This document shows, in pieces, positions 8,666-17,685 of a stretch of 64,000 nt of DNA. This stretch comes from Acidobacteriota bacterium (GTDB lineage: Bacteria > Acidobacteriota > Terriglobia > Bryobacterales > Bryobacteraceae). A program made the position numbers and the translations under genes. Where the stretch lies: NCBI GenBank assembly GCA_016201205.1, contig JACQDF010000158.1:1-64000 (forward strand). Reading direction: 5' to 3'. How positions within the stretch are numbered: the first letter of the stretch is position 1; every line of letters starts with the position of its first letter. A model generated the notes under the pieces. It saw nothing but the letters and a program-made list of their open reading frames with translations, did not search any database and was not told the origin of the DNA.

Positions 8666-9093
8666 CAACCTACGTCGTGGATGCCAGCGTAGCGGCAAAG
8701 TGGTTCCTGCCACAGGAGCGGGAGCCGCTTTCCGAGGAAGCTTTCCATCTGCACGCACAATTCGCCAAAGGAATCGTCCGCTTTCTGGTTCCGGATCTGT
8801 TCTGGCCCGAAGTGGGCAATGTCCTATGGAAAGCGGCACGCACCGGGCGTATGGCGCGCGGAGCCGCGGAAGAGGCTGTCCAGGTTCTGCGGAAGCTGGC
8901 AATACGAACGATCACGTCTCGGGAAGTCCTCGAAGAGGCGTTTGCGATTGCCGTGGCCTTTGATCGTTCGCTGTACGACAGCATCTATGTGGCGGCGGCG
9001 CTCACCCACGGCGCGCTGTTAGTGACTGCGGACGAGCGTTTGGCTGGCGCGCTGGCAGCGCACCTGCCGGTAAAGTGGCTGGGGGCCGTCTAG
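8662..9093 (+). CDS. VapC-type PIN-domain ribonuclease toxin
   Basis: A PIN-domain protein of 143 residues. The acidic metal-binding residues are in place: Asp in VVDASVAAKWF (residue 7), Glu in FWPEVGN (about 49), and the Asp pair in YDSIYVAAAL and TADERL (about 105 and 123). These coordinate Mg or Mn for RNA cleavage. Order antitoxin-toxin with an ATGA overlap is the standard vapBC arrangement. The length is normal and there is no visible lesion, so the module is probably active. Confidence 0.88.
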   Translation: MTTYVVDASVAAKWFLPQEREPLSEEAFHLHAQFAKGIVRFLVPDLFWPEVGNVLWKAARTGRMARGAAEEAVQVLRKLAIRTITSREVLEEAFAIAVAFDRSLYDSIYVAAALTHGALLVTADERLAGALAAHLPVKWLGAV

Positions 9094-9155
9094 GACGGCG
9101 AGCGGTTTATCGCGGCGACGATTTGGGAGGCTCCGGCGCCGTAAGGGCTCTCTAT

Positions 9156-9392
9156 CTATGAGACCTCATTCAGGGGCGTCCATTTCCTGCTTTTCGCCGC
9201 TTGGTCAAAAAGCCGCCAGAAGCGGCGGTTGCTTGAAAGCAGGAGAGTCTCCAGATCGGTGTCTTCCTCCACGGGCAGGAGCACGGCACTGGCCTTTCCA
9301 CTCCGGGTGATCACAACAGGTCCTGTTTTTGGAAGTGATTCGATAACTCGGCTCAGGTTGTTTTTCACTTCCCGTAAACTCTCGGTCTTCAT
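9156..9392 (-). CDS. Phd/YefM-type antitoxin
   Basis: A protein of 78 residues. The Phd/YefM N-terminal domain is visible: SLREVKNNLSRVIESL and then PVVITRSGKASAVLLP. Its C-terminal tail (about 45-78) would wrap the toxin. No toxin gene is found next to it: the 63 bases downstream to the vapC end are too short, and only a short frame lies upstream. It is therefore an orphan antitoxin or the survivor of a degraded pair. The start overlaps that upstream remnant's stop (ATGA). Confidence 0.75.
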   Translation of the reverse strand: MKTESLREVKNNLSRVIESLPKTGPVVITRSGKASAVLLPVEEDTDLETLLLSSNRRFWRLFDQAAKSRKWTPLNEVS

Positions 9393-9487
9393 AAGACCAA
9401 CTCCTCCCCTCCGGCCAGAAGTCTGTTGCCGATCTTCTCACCAATCAAAACGACCTCCACGACATTTCCGTGCCGTAGCTCTCGGGG
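9389..9487 (-). pseudogene. short 3' gene remnant upstream of the Phd antitoxin
   Basis: About 32 codons in frame, reading ELRHGNVVEVVLIGEKIGNR and then LLAGGEELVL before a TGA that overlaps the antitoxin ATG by four bases. The coupling to the antitoxin suggests the end of a real gene whose 5' part has been replaced by the tail of the neighbouring hydrolase gene. No start codon is available, and the family was not identified. Confidence 0.25.
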
Positions 9488-11305
9488 TCAGCGGTCCACC
9501 CGCGGCGGCGGGATGACCACGTCGGTGCGCTGCTCCTTCATCCGCCGCCCCCGCATGTCGCCAAGATGCGGATGGGTGTAGCGCCGGTTCAGATCAATGG
9601 TGTAGACGGCCGCCGTGCCGCGTTCCTGCGCGATCGAGAGCCGCTCGCCGTCCGGGTCCATGATGTAGGTGGGATGGTCATATCCGCTGGTGACGAGGAA
9701 GATCCTGTTCTCAATGGCGCGCGCCTTGGCCAGCGTCTCGTCGCCGCCCCAGATCGGCAGCAGAATCACTTCCGCGCCCAGCGCGGCCAGCGCCTTGGCC
9801 GGGTCTGAAAAGAACACGTCGTAGCAAATCATGATGCCGACGCGCCCGAAGTCGGTGTCAAAGACGGGAAAGGTGTTGCCCGGCGTCAGGCCACGCTCAT
9901 ATTCTTCGCGGGGCAGGTACACTTTGCGGTACTTGCCCGCCAGCCGCCCTTGGCGGTCGATGAGCACGGCGGTGTTGTAAACGGCGCCGCCTTCGGCCTC
10001 ATAAATGCCGGCGACGATCCAGGAGTTGCGCCGGCGCGCATAGTCGCCCAGCGCGGCCGTCGAGGGTCCTGGTACAGGCTCGGAGACATCGACATAGCTC
10101 CTGCCGGTGCCCACCACGGTCATGCCTTCCGGGAACAGGATCATGTCGAGCCGGCCGGGCGCCGACTGGTCCGCCGCTCGCAAGAAACGCTCGATGTTCT
10201 CTTCGCGCGATTGCGTGCGATCCGGCCGCAGATTGATCGCGGCCACACGCGCCTTGCGGTCGGCCGGCGGCGCGATCTCCTCAAAGCTGACGTCGTCCCA
10301 CCAGACGATCCCGGCGGGAGCGTGGCTTAAGTAAAGCTGAAGCACGACGCCAGCGGCGTTCTCGGGGGCGCGCACCTCGAGCCACGTCCTCGACCAATTC
10401 CCCTCCTCGCGGGCTTGATACACATACTCAGGCTGTCCGCTGCGCTTGCCGCGTGCATCCTGCCAATCGAGGCGCGGCAGAATCTGCCAGGTGGGATGGG
10501 CCACGCCCTGCGTACGGCAATAGGCAGTGAAGCGATACCACGCGTTCGGCTTGATGTCGCGGACCGCATACTCCCAGCCGCCATGCACAGAGGCGTTGTT
10601 ATTGCCGGACACGGCCAGCGACCCTTTGCCGCTTCGGGTGACGGTTTCATCGACATAGACACGCGGCGCAGTGGCCGGACGATGCGACCACAGCTTCCAG
10701 CCGCTGGTCTCGATGCGCACCGGCTCGGAAGACAACGCGGCGCTGAAGAGGCTGAGCAGAATAGCGAGATTCACGCTTCTTATCATACGCCAGCCGCGAA
10801 GCATGTACTCGATGCCGCTGGCGAGCGTCCCCGCCGCCGTGCACACGATCCCCAACGGCGCAAACCACAGCGGCAGCAACTCCGCCGCCACCCCCAGAAT
10901 CGCCACCGCCGAGCCGATCTGCACCCCGGTGCTGATCTTGCCTGTTACGGAAGGCGGAAACCCGGGCTGCTTGACTCGTCGATACAGCACGGCGGCGCCG
11001 AGCAGAATCGCCAGATCGCGTCCAAAGACCAGCGCCACCAGCCACCACGGCGCCAGGTGCGCCACTCCCATCGCAACATAAGCCGCCGCCATCAGCGCCT
11101 TGTCCGCCAGCGGATCCAGATACGCGCCCCAGACGCTGGCCCAGCTCATCCGCCGCGCCAGGTAGCCGTCGAAAAAATCCGTGATTCCAGCGAGGAAGAA
11201 CAGCGCGAGCGACAGGCGATATTCGCCACGCACAATGGCCACCGCGCAAAACGGCGCCAGCCCCAGCCGCGCCAGGCACAGCAGGTTCGGAATATGGCGC
11301 ACCAA
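9488..11305 (-). CDS. CDP-alcohol phosphatidyltransferase joined to nitrilase-like hydrolase
   Basis: One open frame of 605 codons. Residues 1-173 are a membrane CDP-alcohol phosphatidyltransferase: the signature D-G-x2-A-R-x8-G-x3-D-x3-D is perfect at residues 46-68. Residues 174-195 look like a new signal peptide (MIRSVNLAILLSLFSAAL). About 200-345 is a beta-rich carbohydrate-binding-like module, and about 350-600 a carbon-nitrogen hydrolase with the triad Glu (LFPEG), Lys (KYRKVYLP) and Cys (IMICYDV). Either this is a true fusion or a second gene starts at 10786 in the same frame. The first part would make an anionic phospholipid precursor; the second would be a periplasmic amidase of unknown substrate. 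It ends two bases after lpxC. Confidence 0.75.
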   Translation of the reverse strand: MVRHIPNLLCLARLGLAPFCAVAIVRGEYRLSLALFFLAGITDFFDGYLARRMSWASVWGAYLDPLADKALMAAAYVAMGVAHLAPWWLVALVFGRDLAILLGAAVLYRRVKQPGFPPSVTGKISTGVQIGSAVAILGVAAELLPLWFAPLGIVCTAAGTLASGIEYMLRGWRMIRSVNLAILLSLFSAALSSEPVRIETSGWKLWSHRPATAPRVYVDETVTRSGKGSLAVSGNNNASVHGGWEYAVRDIKPNAWYRFTAYCRTQGVAHPTWQILPRLDWQDARGKRSGQPEYVYQAREEGNWSRTWLEVRAPENAAGVVLQLYLSHAPAGIVWWDDVSFEEIAPPADRKARVAAINLRPDRTQSREENIERFLRAADQSAPGRLDMILFPEGMTVVGTGRSYVDVSEPVPGPSTAALGDYARRRNSWIVAGIYEAEGGAVYNTAVLIDRQGRLAGKYRKVYLPREEYERGLTPGNTFPVFDTDFGRVGIMICYDVFFSDPAKALAALGAEVILLPIWGGDETLAKARAIENRIFLVTSGYDHPTYIMDPDGERLSIAQERGTAAVYTIDLNRRYTHPHLGDMRGRRMKEQRTDVVIPPPRVDR

Positions 11306-11307
11306 GG

Positions 11308-12198
11308 TCAGGATACGAGCGCGTGGGCCACGCGCGTGGCGAGCTGATCGAAGGTGATCAGCTCATAAAGCGAAGGATCCGACATGATCCGGGCCACCAG
11401 CGCCGTATGCATCGCGTGGCCCGCCCGCTCGGCGATCACCTCGCCCAGCAACGGCTTTCCAACTAACGCCAGGTCCCCGATCAGATCCAGCGCCTTGTGG
11501 CGGCAGCACTCATCCCAATAGCGCAGCCCTCCGCGGTTCAGCACGCCCGTGCTGTCAAAGCAGACGGCGTTGTCCAGGGTCGCCCCGCGAATCAGACCCA
11601 TGTCGCGCATCGCGTCCAGCTCCCAGGAGAATCCGAACGTGCGCGCCGGCGCGATCTCGGCGGCGTAGCTTTCAGGCGTCACTTCCATCTCGATGGACTG
11701 CCGGCCGACAAGCGGGTGGTTGAAGAAAATATCACAGGCCAGCAAGAACGAATCCGCCGGCAGGATGGTGATGCGCTTTCCCTGGGCCTCGACGCTCACC
11801 GGCCGGCGGACGCGCAAATAACGCTTGCGGCGGCGGTAGGTGCGCAGGCCGGCATCCTGAAGCAGCTTGACAAACGGCTCGCCGCTGCCGTCAAGGATCG
11901 GCACCTCGAGGTTGTCGATCTCGACGTACGCGTTGTCGATTCCCATGCTGTAGAACACGCTGAGCAGATGCTCCGTCGTCGAGATCAGCACGCCTTGCCG
12001 CATCAGGCTGGTGGCATAACTGACGCGCGCCACGTACCGCCAGCTCGCCGGAATCTGGAAGCGGTCCAGATCTGTTCGAACAAAGACGATGCCGGTCGAG
12101 GGAGGCGCAGGAGTGATTCGAATCCACGCCGGAACACCATGGTGGAGGCCGACGCCTTGCGCTTCCACGGCCCTCAGGACAGTGGTTTCAAATCGCAC
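11308..12198 (-). CDS. lpxC: UDP-3-O-acyl-N-acetylglucosamine deacetylase
   Basis: LpxC, 296 residues, the committed cytoplasmic step of lipid A synthesis: zinc-dependent removal of the acetyl group from UDP-3-O-acyl-GlcNAc. Zinc ligands are His77 in STTEHLLS, His234 and Asp238 in RHKALDLIGD; the catalytic His261 is in ERAGHAMH. The IDNLEVPILDGSG segment is also typical. The length is normal. It is transcribed with the phosphatidyltransferase fusion two bases downstream, and divergently from polA across a gap of about 170 bases. Confidence 0.95.
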   Translation of the reverse strand: MRFETTVLRAVEAQGVGLHHGVPAWIRITPAPPSTGIVFVRTDLDRFQIPASWRYVARVSYATSLMRQGVLISTTEHLLSVFYSMGIDNAYVEIDNLEVPILDGSGEPFVKLLQDAGLRTYRRRKRYLRVRRPVSVEAQGKRITILPADSFLLACDIFFNHPLVGRQSIEMEVTPESYAAEIAPARTFGFSWELDAMRDMGLIRGATLDNAVCFDSTGVLNRGGLRYWDECCRHKALDLIGDLALVGKPLLGEVIAERAGHAMHTALVARIMSDPSLYELITFDQLATRVAHALVS

Positions 12199-12371
12199 CG
12201 GAGGCCTCCTGACGGGGAGATAGGGCAGGACGCACCAAGCAAGTCATTATGCCAGAACGAGTTACGGATGTCACCTGTGTCATTTTTGCAACACTAAGCG
12301 CTCAGGCTGTTGCAGATACGATGCAGATTCGAGCCTGGACACGGGCCGGAGGCCTATGCTACCAAAGGGCA

Positions 12372-14948
12372 ATGCCCGCCAAGCGCTTGTTTCTGATCGA
12401 TGCATTCGGCTTCATCTTCCGTGCTTACCACGCCCGGGCGCGCAGCGGGGGTCCTCCCATGCGTACGAGCAAGGGGCTTTCCACTGAGGCGATCTACATC
12501 TTCCACAACATGATGCGGCGGCTGGCAACGGCTTTCCAGCCCGACTCGATGGCGGTGGTTTTTGAAAGCAAGGGAAAAACTTTTCGGGAGCAATCGTTCG
12601 CCGAATATAAGGCCAACCGGGTAGAGATGCCGCCGGACTTGGCCGAGCAGCTCCCATATATCCGCAAGCTATTGGAAGCGCAGAAGATCCCTATACTCGA
12701 GGCGGAAGGTTTTGAGGCCGACGATGTCATCGGCGCGATCTCGAAAGGCGCGGCCGGGCAGGGGATCGAGGTCATGATCGTCTCGAGTGACAAGGACATG
12801 CTCCAGCTTGTGAATGATCATGTGCGCATGCTGAACCCGATGAAGGATGACATGGTGTACGACATCGGCGGCGCCACCGAGTTCATGGGGGTGGCGCCCG
12901 ATCAGATCCCGGATCTGCTGGCTCTGAAAGGAGATGCGATCGACAACATCCCTGGCGCTCCGGGCATTGGCGACAAGGGGGCCAAGGACATCATCCAGCG
13001 TTTTGGCTCGGTCGAGCAGGCCCTGGATCGAGCCGGGGAAATTGCGAAACGAACCCAGCGCGACAGCCTGATTCGCCACAAGGACCAGATCCTGTTAAGC
13101 AAACGCCTGGCCACCATCGACACTTCCGTCCCAGTCCAGTGGAAGCTGGAGGATTTTTCCATTGCGGAGCCGGACACGGCGGAACTCAAGAAACTGTACC
13201 GTGAGCTCGAGTTCTTCAGCCTGCTGAAAGACCTGGGGCCATCGGAAGATTCGACCGTGGGGGACTGGGGTACGCTCGATGGCGATGAGGCAGTGCGGGC
13301 ATGGGTGAGCAAGCTTGACCGGGCGAAGCCTCTTGCGTTCGCTCTCTCGGCGGCGGCCGATGGCGAGCTGCACTTCGAGTCGATGATCGGCCTGGCGCAA
13401 ACGCCGCGGGAAGGTCGCGCGGTCCCGGCCCGCTGCTTCGAGCGCCTCAGCGAAGCACTGGGGGATGCGTCCTGGCCCAAGATGACGCACAACTGGAAGA
13501 GCGTGCAGTTGGAGCTCAGCCGGCAGGGGATTGAGGCGCGCGGCGTGGTGCGCGACACGATGCTCGAAGCGTTCCTGCTTTCGCCGGATGCATACGCCGC
13601 CGATCTCGGCAAGCTCTCCGAGCGCTATCTGAACCGGGCGCTGAGCCCCGCGGTCGAGCGGCGCGCCTGCGCGATTGCCGAACTGGCGGAGCCGCTCGGA
13701 GAGCAGATGGCGGACAAGCCTGAGATGGCCAGGCTGTATCGCGAAGTCGAATTGCCGCTGGCCGCCGTGCTGGCTCGCATGGAAGCCGCTGGCATCCGCA
13801 TTGAGACGGCGCAACTGGGCCGGCTGAGCGCCCGCATGGACGCTGAGATCCGGCGGCTGAGCGCGGAAATTCACGACCTGGCCGGGCACGCCTTCAATAT
13901 CAACTCCCCGCAACAATTGGGCAAGATCTTGTTTGAGGAGCTGGGACTGCCGGTTCCGGTGAAATATGGCAAAGGGAAGCAGATTTCGACGGCGGCGGAT
14001 GTGCTGGAGGAGCTGGCCGAAGCGTATCCGATCGCCGGCAAAGTGCTCGAATACCGGCAGCTTGCGAAGCTGAAGGGCACTTACGTCGATGCGCTGCCGC
14101 AGTGGATCGACCCGCGCACGGGCCGGCTGCACACGTCGTTTCATCAAACGGGCGCGGCCACCGGGCGGCTGTCGAGCTCTGATCCGAATCTGCAAAACAT
14201 TCCCATCCGGACCGAGCTGGGCCGTGAGATCCGCGCGGCCTTCGTGCCCGAGCCGGGATGGAAGCTGCTGGCGGCCGATTACTCGCAGATCGAATTGCGG
14301 CTGCTGGCGCACGTTTCCGGCGACCCGGTCCTGGTGGACGCGTTCCGCAGAGGCGAAGACATCCACACGCGAACCGCGTGCGAGGTGTTCGGCGTCACGC
14401 CGGAGCAGATGAACCCTGACATGCGGCGGATGGCCAAGGCGGTAAACTTCGGGATTGTGTATGGCCAGACGCCGTTCGGATTGTCGATGCAGCTCGGCAT
14501 TACGCGCCAGCAGGCCGAGCTGTTCATCCGGAATTACTTCGAGCGCTACCAGGGCGTGAAGGCGTTCATCGACGAGACGATTGCGGAGGTGCGGCGGACG
14601 GGTGTTTCCAGGACGATGTTCGGCCGCGAGAGGCCGATTCCGGACATGAACAGCCGCAATCCGGCCGCGCGCGGATTCGCCGAGCGAACGGCGGTGAACA
14701 CTCCGCTGCAAGGCGCGGCCGCGGATCTGATGAAGATGGCGATGATCAGCATTGACAGGCAATTGGAACAGGGTTTCCGGGCGCGGCTGCTGTTGCAGGT
14801 GCACGACGAGCTGGTGCTGGAAGCGCCGCCCGGGGAAATCGAGAAGGCAGCGGCAATGGTGAAACACGAGATGGAAAGCGTGCGCGAGCTGTCGGTGCCG
14901 CTGGTGGCCGAGACGGGCATTGGAGAGAACTGGCGTGACGCGAAATAA
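12372..14948 (+). CDS. polA: DNA polymerase I
   Basis: A protein of 858 residues. The N-terminal 5'-3' exonuclease (about 1-290) contains LFLIDAFGFIFRAYHA and the acidic EADDVIG and SSDKDMLQLV motifs. The middle 3'-5' exonuclease-like domain (about 310-480) lacks the Asp-x-Glu of active proofreaders (here FALSAAAD), so it is probably inactive. The polymerase domain has motif A DYSQIELRLLAH (about 636), motif B RRMAKAVNFGIVYGQ and motif C QVHDELVLE (about 811). ATG 12372 is chosen because the exonuclease motif begins five residues later; a longer frame from 12249 has no family support. The lipoprotein cyclophilin gene overlaps its end. Confidence 0.95.
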   Translation: MPAKRLFLIDAFGFIFRAYHARARSGGPPMRTSKGLSTEAIYIFHNMMRRLATAFQPDSMAVVFESKGKTFREQSFAEYKANRVEMPPDLAEQLPYIRKLLEAQKIPILEAEGFEADDVIGAISKGAAGQGIEVMIVSSDKDMLQLVNDHVRMLNPMKDDMVYDIGGATEFMGVAPDQIPDLLALKGDAIDNIPGAPGIGDKGAKDIIQRFGSVEQALDRAGEIAKRTQRDSLIRHKDQILLSKRLATIDTSVPVQWKLEDFSIAEPDTAELKKLYRELEFFSLLKDLGPSEDSTVGDWGTLDGDEAVRAWVSKLDRAKPLAFALSAAADGELHFESMIGLAQTPREGRAVPARCFERLSEALGDASWPKMTHNWKSVQLELSRQGIEARGVVRDTMLEAFLLSPDAYAADLGKLSERYLNRALSPAVERRACAIAELAEPLGEQMADKPEMARLYREVELPLAAVLARMEAAGIRIETAQLGRLSARMDAEIRRLSAEIHDLAGHAFNINSPQQLGKILFEELGLPVPVKYGKGKQISTAADVLEELAEAYPIAGKVLEYRQLAKLKGTYVDALPQWIDPRTGRLHTSFHQTGAATGRLSSSDPNLQNIPIRTELGREIRAAFVPEPGWKLLAADYSQIELRLLAHVSGDPVLVDAFRRGEDIHTRTACEVFGVTPEQMNPDMRRMAKAVNFGIVYGQTPFGLSMQLGITRQQAELFIRNYFERYQGVKAFIDETIAEVRRTGVSRTMFGRERPIPDMNSRNPAARGFAERTAVNTPLQGAAADLMKMAMISIDRQLEQGFRARLLLQVHDELVLEAPPGEIEKAAAMVKHEMESVRELSVPLVAETGIGENWRDAK

Positions 14949-15567
14949 ATGGCTGCCGGCGGCCATGCTGCTGGCCGCGTGTGGAGGCGGGCCGGAAACG
15001 AAAAAAGCCGCAGCGCCGCCGGAGAAAGCGCCGCTGCCCGATGTGTACAAGGTAAAGCTCGACACCAGCAAAGGCGACATCGTGGTCGAGGTCAACAAGG
15101 AATGGTCCCCGCGCGCCGCCGGGCGTTTCTTCGAGCTGGTGCAGGCCGGCGCCTACGACGGCTCGCGCTTCCATCGCGTGATTCGCGGGTTTGTCGCTCA
15201 GTTCGGCATTCACGCCGATCCCAGGCAGGGGCAGTTGTGGCGCGATCTGCGCTTTCCCGATGAGCCGGTGAAGCTCTCGAACAAGCGTGGGACGCTGAGT
15301 TTTGCCCATAGCGGGCCGCACACGCGGGCGGTGCAGGTGTTCATCAACCTGCGCGACAACCGAACACTCGACAAGCAAAGCTTTCCGGCGTTCGGGCGTA
15401 TAGTCGAGGGCCTCGAGGTGGCGGACAGGCTGGCGTCCCTCTATGGCGAGCTTGCACCGAAGGGCGCCGGGCCGGATGGCGTGAAGGCGGAACTGGAAGG
15501 GAACGCGTATCTGGAGCGGGAGTTTCCGCGCCTGGATTACATTAGGAAGGCAGTGGTGGTGCCGTAG
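14935..15567 (+). CDS. lipoprotein cyclophilin-type peptidyl-prolyl isomerase
   Basis: A protein of 210 residues starting at GTG 14935, inside the end of polA. The N-terminus is a lipoprotein signal with lipobox LLAAC (Cys at residue 16), so the mature protein is lipid-anchored in the envelope. The rest is a cyclophilin domain: KLDTSKGDIVVEV, RFFELVQAGAYDGSRFHRVI and FAHSGPHTRAVQVFINL. It should catalyse prolyl isomerisation during folding of exported proteins. The GTG start is preferred because it puts the lipobox at normal distance. The stop is followed immediately by the ATG of the NACHT gene. Confidence 0.85.
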   Translation: MTRNKWLPAAMLLAACGGGPETKKAAAPPEKAPLPDVYKVKLDTSKGDIVVEVNKEWSPRAAGRFFELVQAGAYDGSRFHRVIRGFVAQFGIHADPRQGQLWRDLRFPDEPVKLSNKRGTLSFAHSGPHTRAVQVFINLRDNRTLDKQSFPAFGRIVEGLEVADRLASLYGELAPKGAGPDGVKAELEGNAYLEREFPRLDYIRKAVVVP

Positions 15568-17685
15568 ATGGCTTCGAAAGCCAGCGAAGCGAAGATCCGG
15601 GCGTCGATCGAGCGTGAGGTGATCCGCCCTGTGTTTGCGCCGCACCTCAGGAAGACGAAGGATGCCTCGCTGCCGCCGGTCATTCTGGCGAACCGGCGCA
15701 CCCGGGCGATGCAAAGAATCCTCGAGGCGCTGGTCTCGCGCGGCTCGGCCAAGGCGCCGCCCAAGCTGATCGAGGAGGTGAACGACCTGGTGCGCCGCTG
15801 GGCCGCCGAATCCTTTGCCGACAGCTTCGCAGGCGTGGAAGAGTTCGAGATTCGCGCTGCCGATGAGCGGGATCTTGTGCTGGCGGAGGAATCGGGCGAT
15901 GAAACGAAGCTCCTGCGCATCCTCGATCAGCGTTACCGCGAACGAGTCAGGAAAGAGTACGGCACCATCGAGCTGCGCGGGGTCCAGACAAATCATCGCG
16001 TCTGGCTGGATCTGGAGCAGATTTATGTGCCGCTTCGCCTGAAGAGAAGTCCTCTGCTGGAGGAGGAGGGCGGATTCCTGCCCGGAGAGGAGTCCGTGCC
16101 GGCAGAGGAGGCGCTGGAAAAGCACAAGCGCCTGCTGATCGTCGGGGCTCCGGGAAGCGGCAAATCGACTCTGGCCGGTTATTTCGCCACCAGGCTGGCG
16201 GCCGGGACGCCGCTGCCGCTGGTGGTGACGGTGCGCGCGATCAATTCCATTTCTCTGACCGCGCCAGGTCTTGCCAAACAGCTTGAAGTGGATGAGCGCC
16301 TGGTGCGGCATGCGCTCGAGGAGCAAACGTGCGTGTTGCTGGTGGACGGAGCCGACGAGGCGCCCGAAAGGCTGCGCGCCCAACTGACTTCCGCAATCGA
16401 GGGGTTGGCGAGAAGGCATCCGGAAGTGCAAATCGTGGTGACCAGCCGGCCCGCCGGATCACCGGGCGAAGTGGAGAAGAGTTTTCCGGGCTTCGAAGCT
16501 TTTCATCTGGCTGACTTTGGCTCCAAGGATGTCGAGAGATTCGTCGACAAGTGGTGCCTGGCGGCGGAAACGAGCGTGCGGAGCGACCGCTCGCAGGCGG
16601 AGCGGGACGCACGCAAGGCTGCCGAGGACCTGAAGGTGCGCATCCGCAAAAGCCGCTCCGTGCAGCGCATTGTAGTGAACCCCTTGCTGGCGACGATCGT
16701 CTGCGTCGTGCACCGGTTCCTGGGAAAGTTTGTTCCCGAGCATCGCGCGGTTCTGTACGAGAAGTGCACCGATGCGCTGCTCTATGAGTGGGACCGGGCG
16801 AAGTTTCATGAGGGCGCGGCCATCGGCGAACTGGATGCCCGGCAGAAGCGGACTCTGCTGATGGGAGTGGCGCGCGCATTGCACGAATCGCACGAGGCGG
16901 AGATTGCCGAGAAAGATGTCATCAGGCACTTCCGCAAGACTTTGCCGGCGATCGGCAAGTCGAGTCTGGATGCCAAGGCGTTGGTGACGCAGATCCGGGA
17001 CCGCAGCGGGCTGTTAGTCGAGCGGCGGCCGGGCTTCTTCACGTTTTCGCACCTTACGTTTCAGGAGTACCTGACAGCTCTCGACATGGTCGCCAGGCGG
17101 GAATGGGCAGGTCTCGCCTCGCACTATGACAACCGATGGTGGCACGAGGTGATCGCCCTTGCCGCGGGCGCCGAGGGAAGCGACGCCGGGGCAATTGTGA
17201 CAAAACTGCTGGCAAAGCAGGATCCTGCCGCCGTGATTCTCGCGGCGACGTGCCTGGAGACGGCGATTCAGGTGCCGCTGAAGCTGCGGCAGAGGGTGGA
17301 AAACGAAATCGGCAAGCTGATTCCGCCGCGGGATCATAAGACGGTGAGAATGCTTGTCAACGTAGGCGACGTCGCAGCGCCGCTCTTGATGAAGACTTTG
17401 CCAACGTCGGAAGGGCGGGCGAGAAGCTTGATTCTGCTTGCCCTTCTGGATATCGACTACGAGCCTGCAATCCCGGCGATTGCAGCGTGTGTCCCGGACG
17501 AAAGCCCGTCGCACTTCCGGAATCTGACGATCGGCGAATTCGCCGCTACGATTCTGGGTGTCAAGGGCAGTTTGTATTCGACCGTCGCCAGGGCCGCCAT
17601 TGCGGATGCCCTGCAAGCGCGCATGGTCAAGAAAGCTTTGCCTGCGGGCAAGCGGCGTTCCAGGCCCGTAAGAAGCACTGCGTAA
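15568..17685 (+). CDS. NACHT-domain STAND NTPase, probable anti-phage protein
   Basis: A protein of 705 residues. About 1-145 is an alpha-helical region of unknown type. The linker LDLEQIYVPLRL (148-159) precedes many bacterial NACHT modules. Walker A GAPGSGKST is at 193-201, the NACHT-type Walker B LLVDGADEAP at 257-266 and the sensor TSRP at about 292. FTFSHLTFQEYLTA (about 495-508) is the conserved element after the winged helix, and the C-terminus is helical and repeat-like. bNACHT proteins are NLR relatives that sense phage and abort infection. The gene starts with no gap after the cyclophilin stop and its 3' end overlaps the convergent HNH gene by 59 bases. NACHT assignment is strong; the defence role is inferred. 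Confidence 0.85.
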   Translation: MASKASEAKIRASIEREVIRPVFAPHLRKTKDASLPPVILANRRTRAMQRILEALVSRGSAKAPPKLIEEVNDLVRRWAAESFADSFAGVEEFEIRAADERDLVLAEESGDETKLLRILDQRYRERVRKEYGTIELRGVQTNHRVWLDLEQIYVPLRLKRSPLLEEEGGFLPGEESVPAEEALEKHKRLLIVGAPGSGKSTLAGYFATRLAAGTPLPLVVTVRAINSISLTAPGLAKQLEVDERLVRHALEEQTCVLLVDGADEAPERLRAQLTSAIEGLARRHPEVQIVVTSRPAGSPGEVEKSFPGFEAFHLADFGSKDVERFVDKWCLAAETSVRSDRSQAERDARKAAEDLKVRIRKSRSVQRIVVNPLLATIVCVVHRFLGKFVPEHRAVLYEKCTDALLYEWDRAKFHEGAAIGELDARQKRTLLMGVARALHESHEAEIAEKDVIRHFRKTLPAIGKSSLDAKALVTQIRDRSGLLVERRPGFFTFSHLTFQEYLTALDMVARREWAGLASHYDNRWWHEVIALAAGAEGSDAGAIVTKLLAKQDPAAVILAATCLETAIQVPLKLRQRVENEIGKLIPPRDHKTVRMLVNVGDVAAPLLMKTLPTSEGRARSLILLALLDIDYEPAIPAIAACVPDESPSHFRNLTIGEFAATILGVKGSLYSTVARAAIADALQARMVKKALPAGKRRSRPVRSTA

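Noticed and set aside
13095-16431. Two very long minus-strand open frames opposite polA, the cyclophilin and the NACHT gene
   Set aside because: They are Arg/His/Gln-rich with no domain and mirror strongly supported genes; typical antisense frames of high-G+C DNA.
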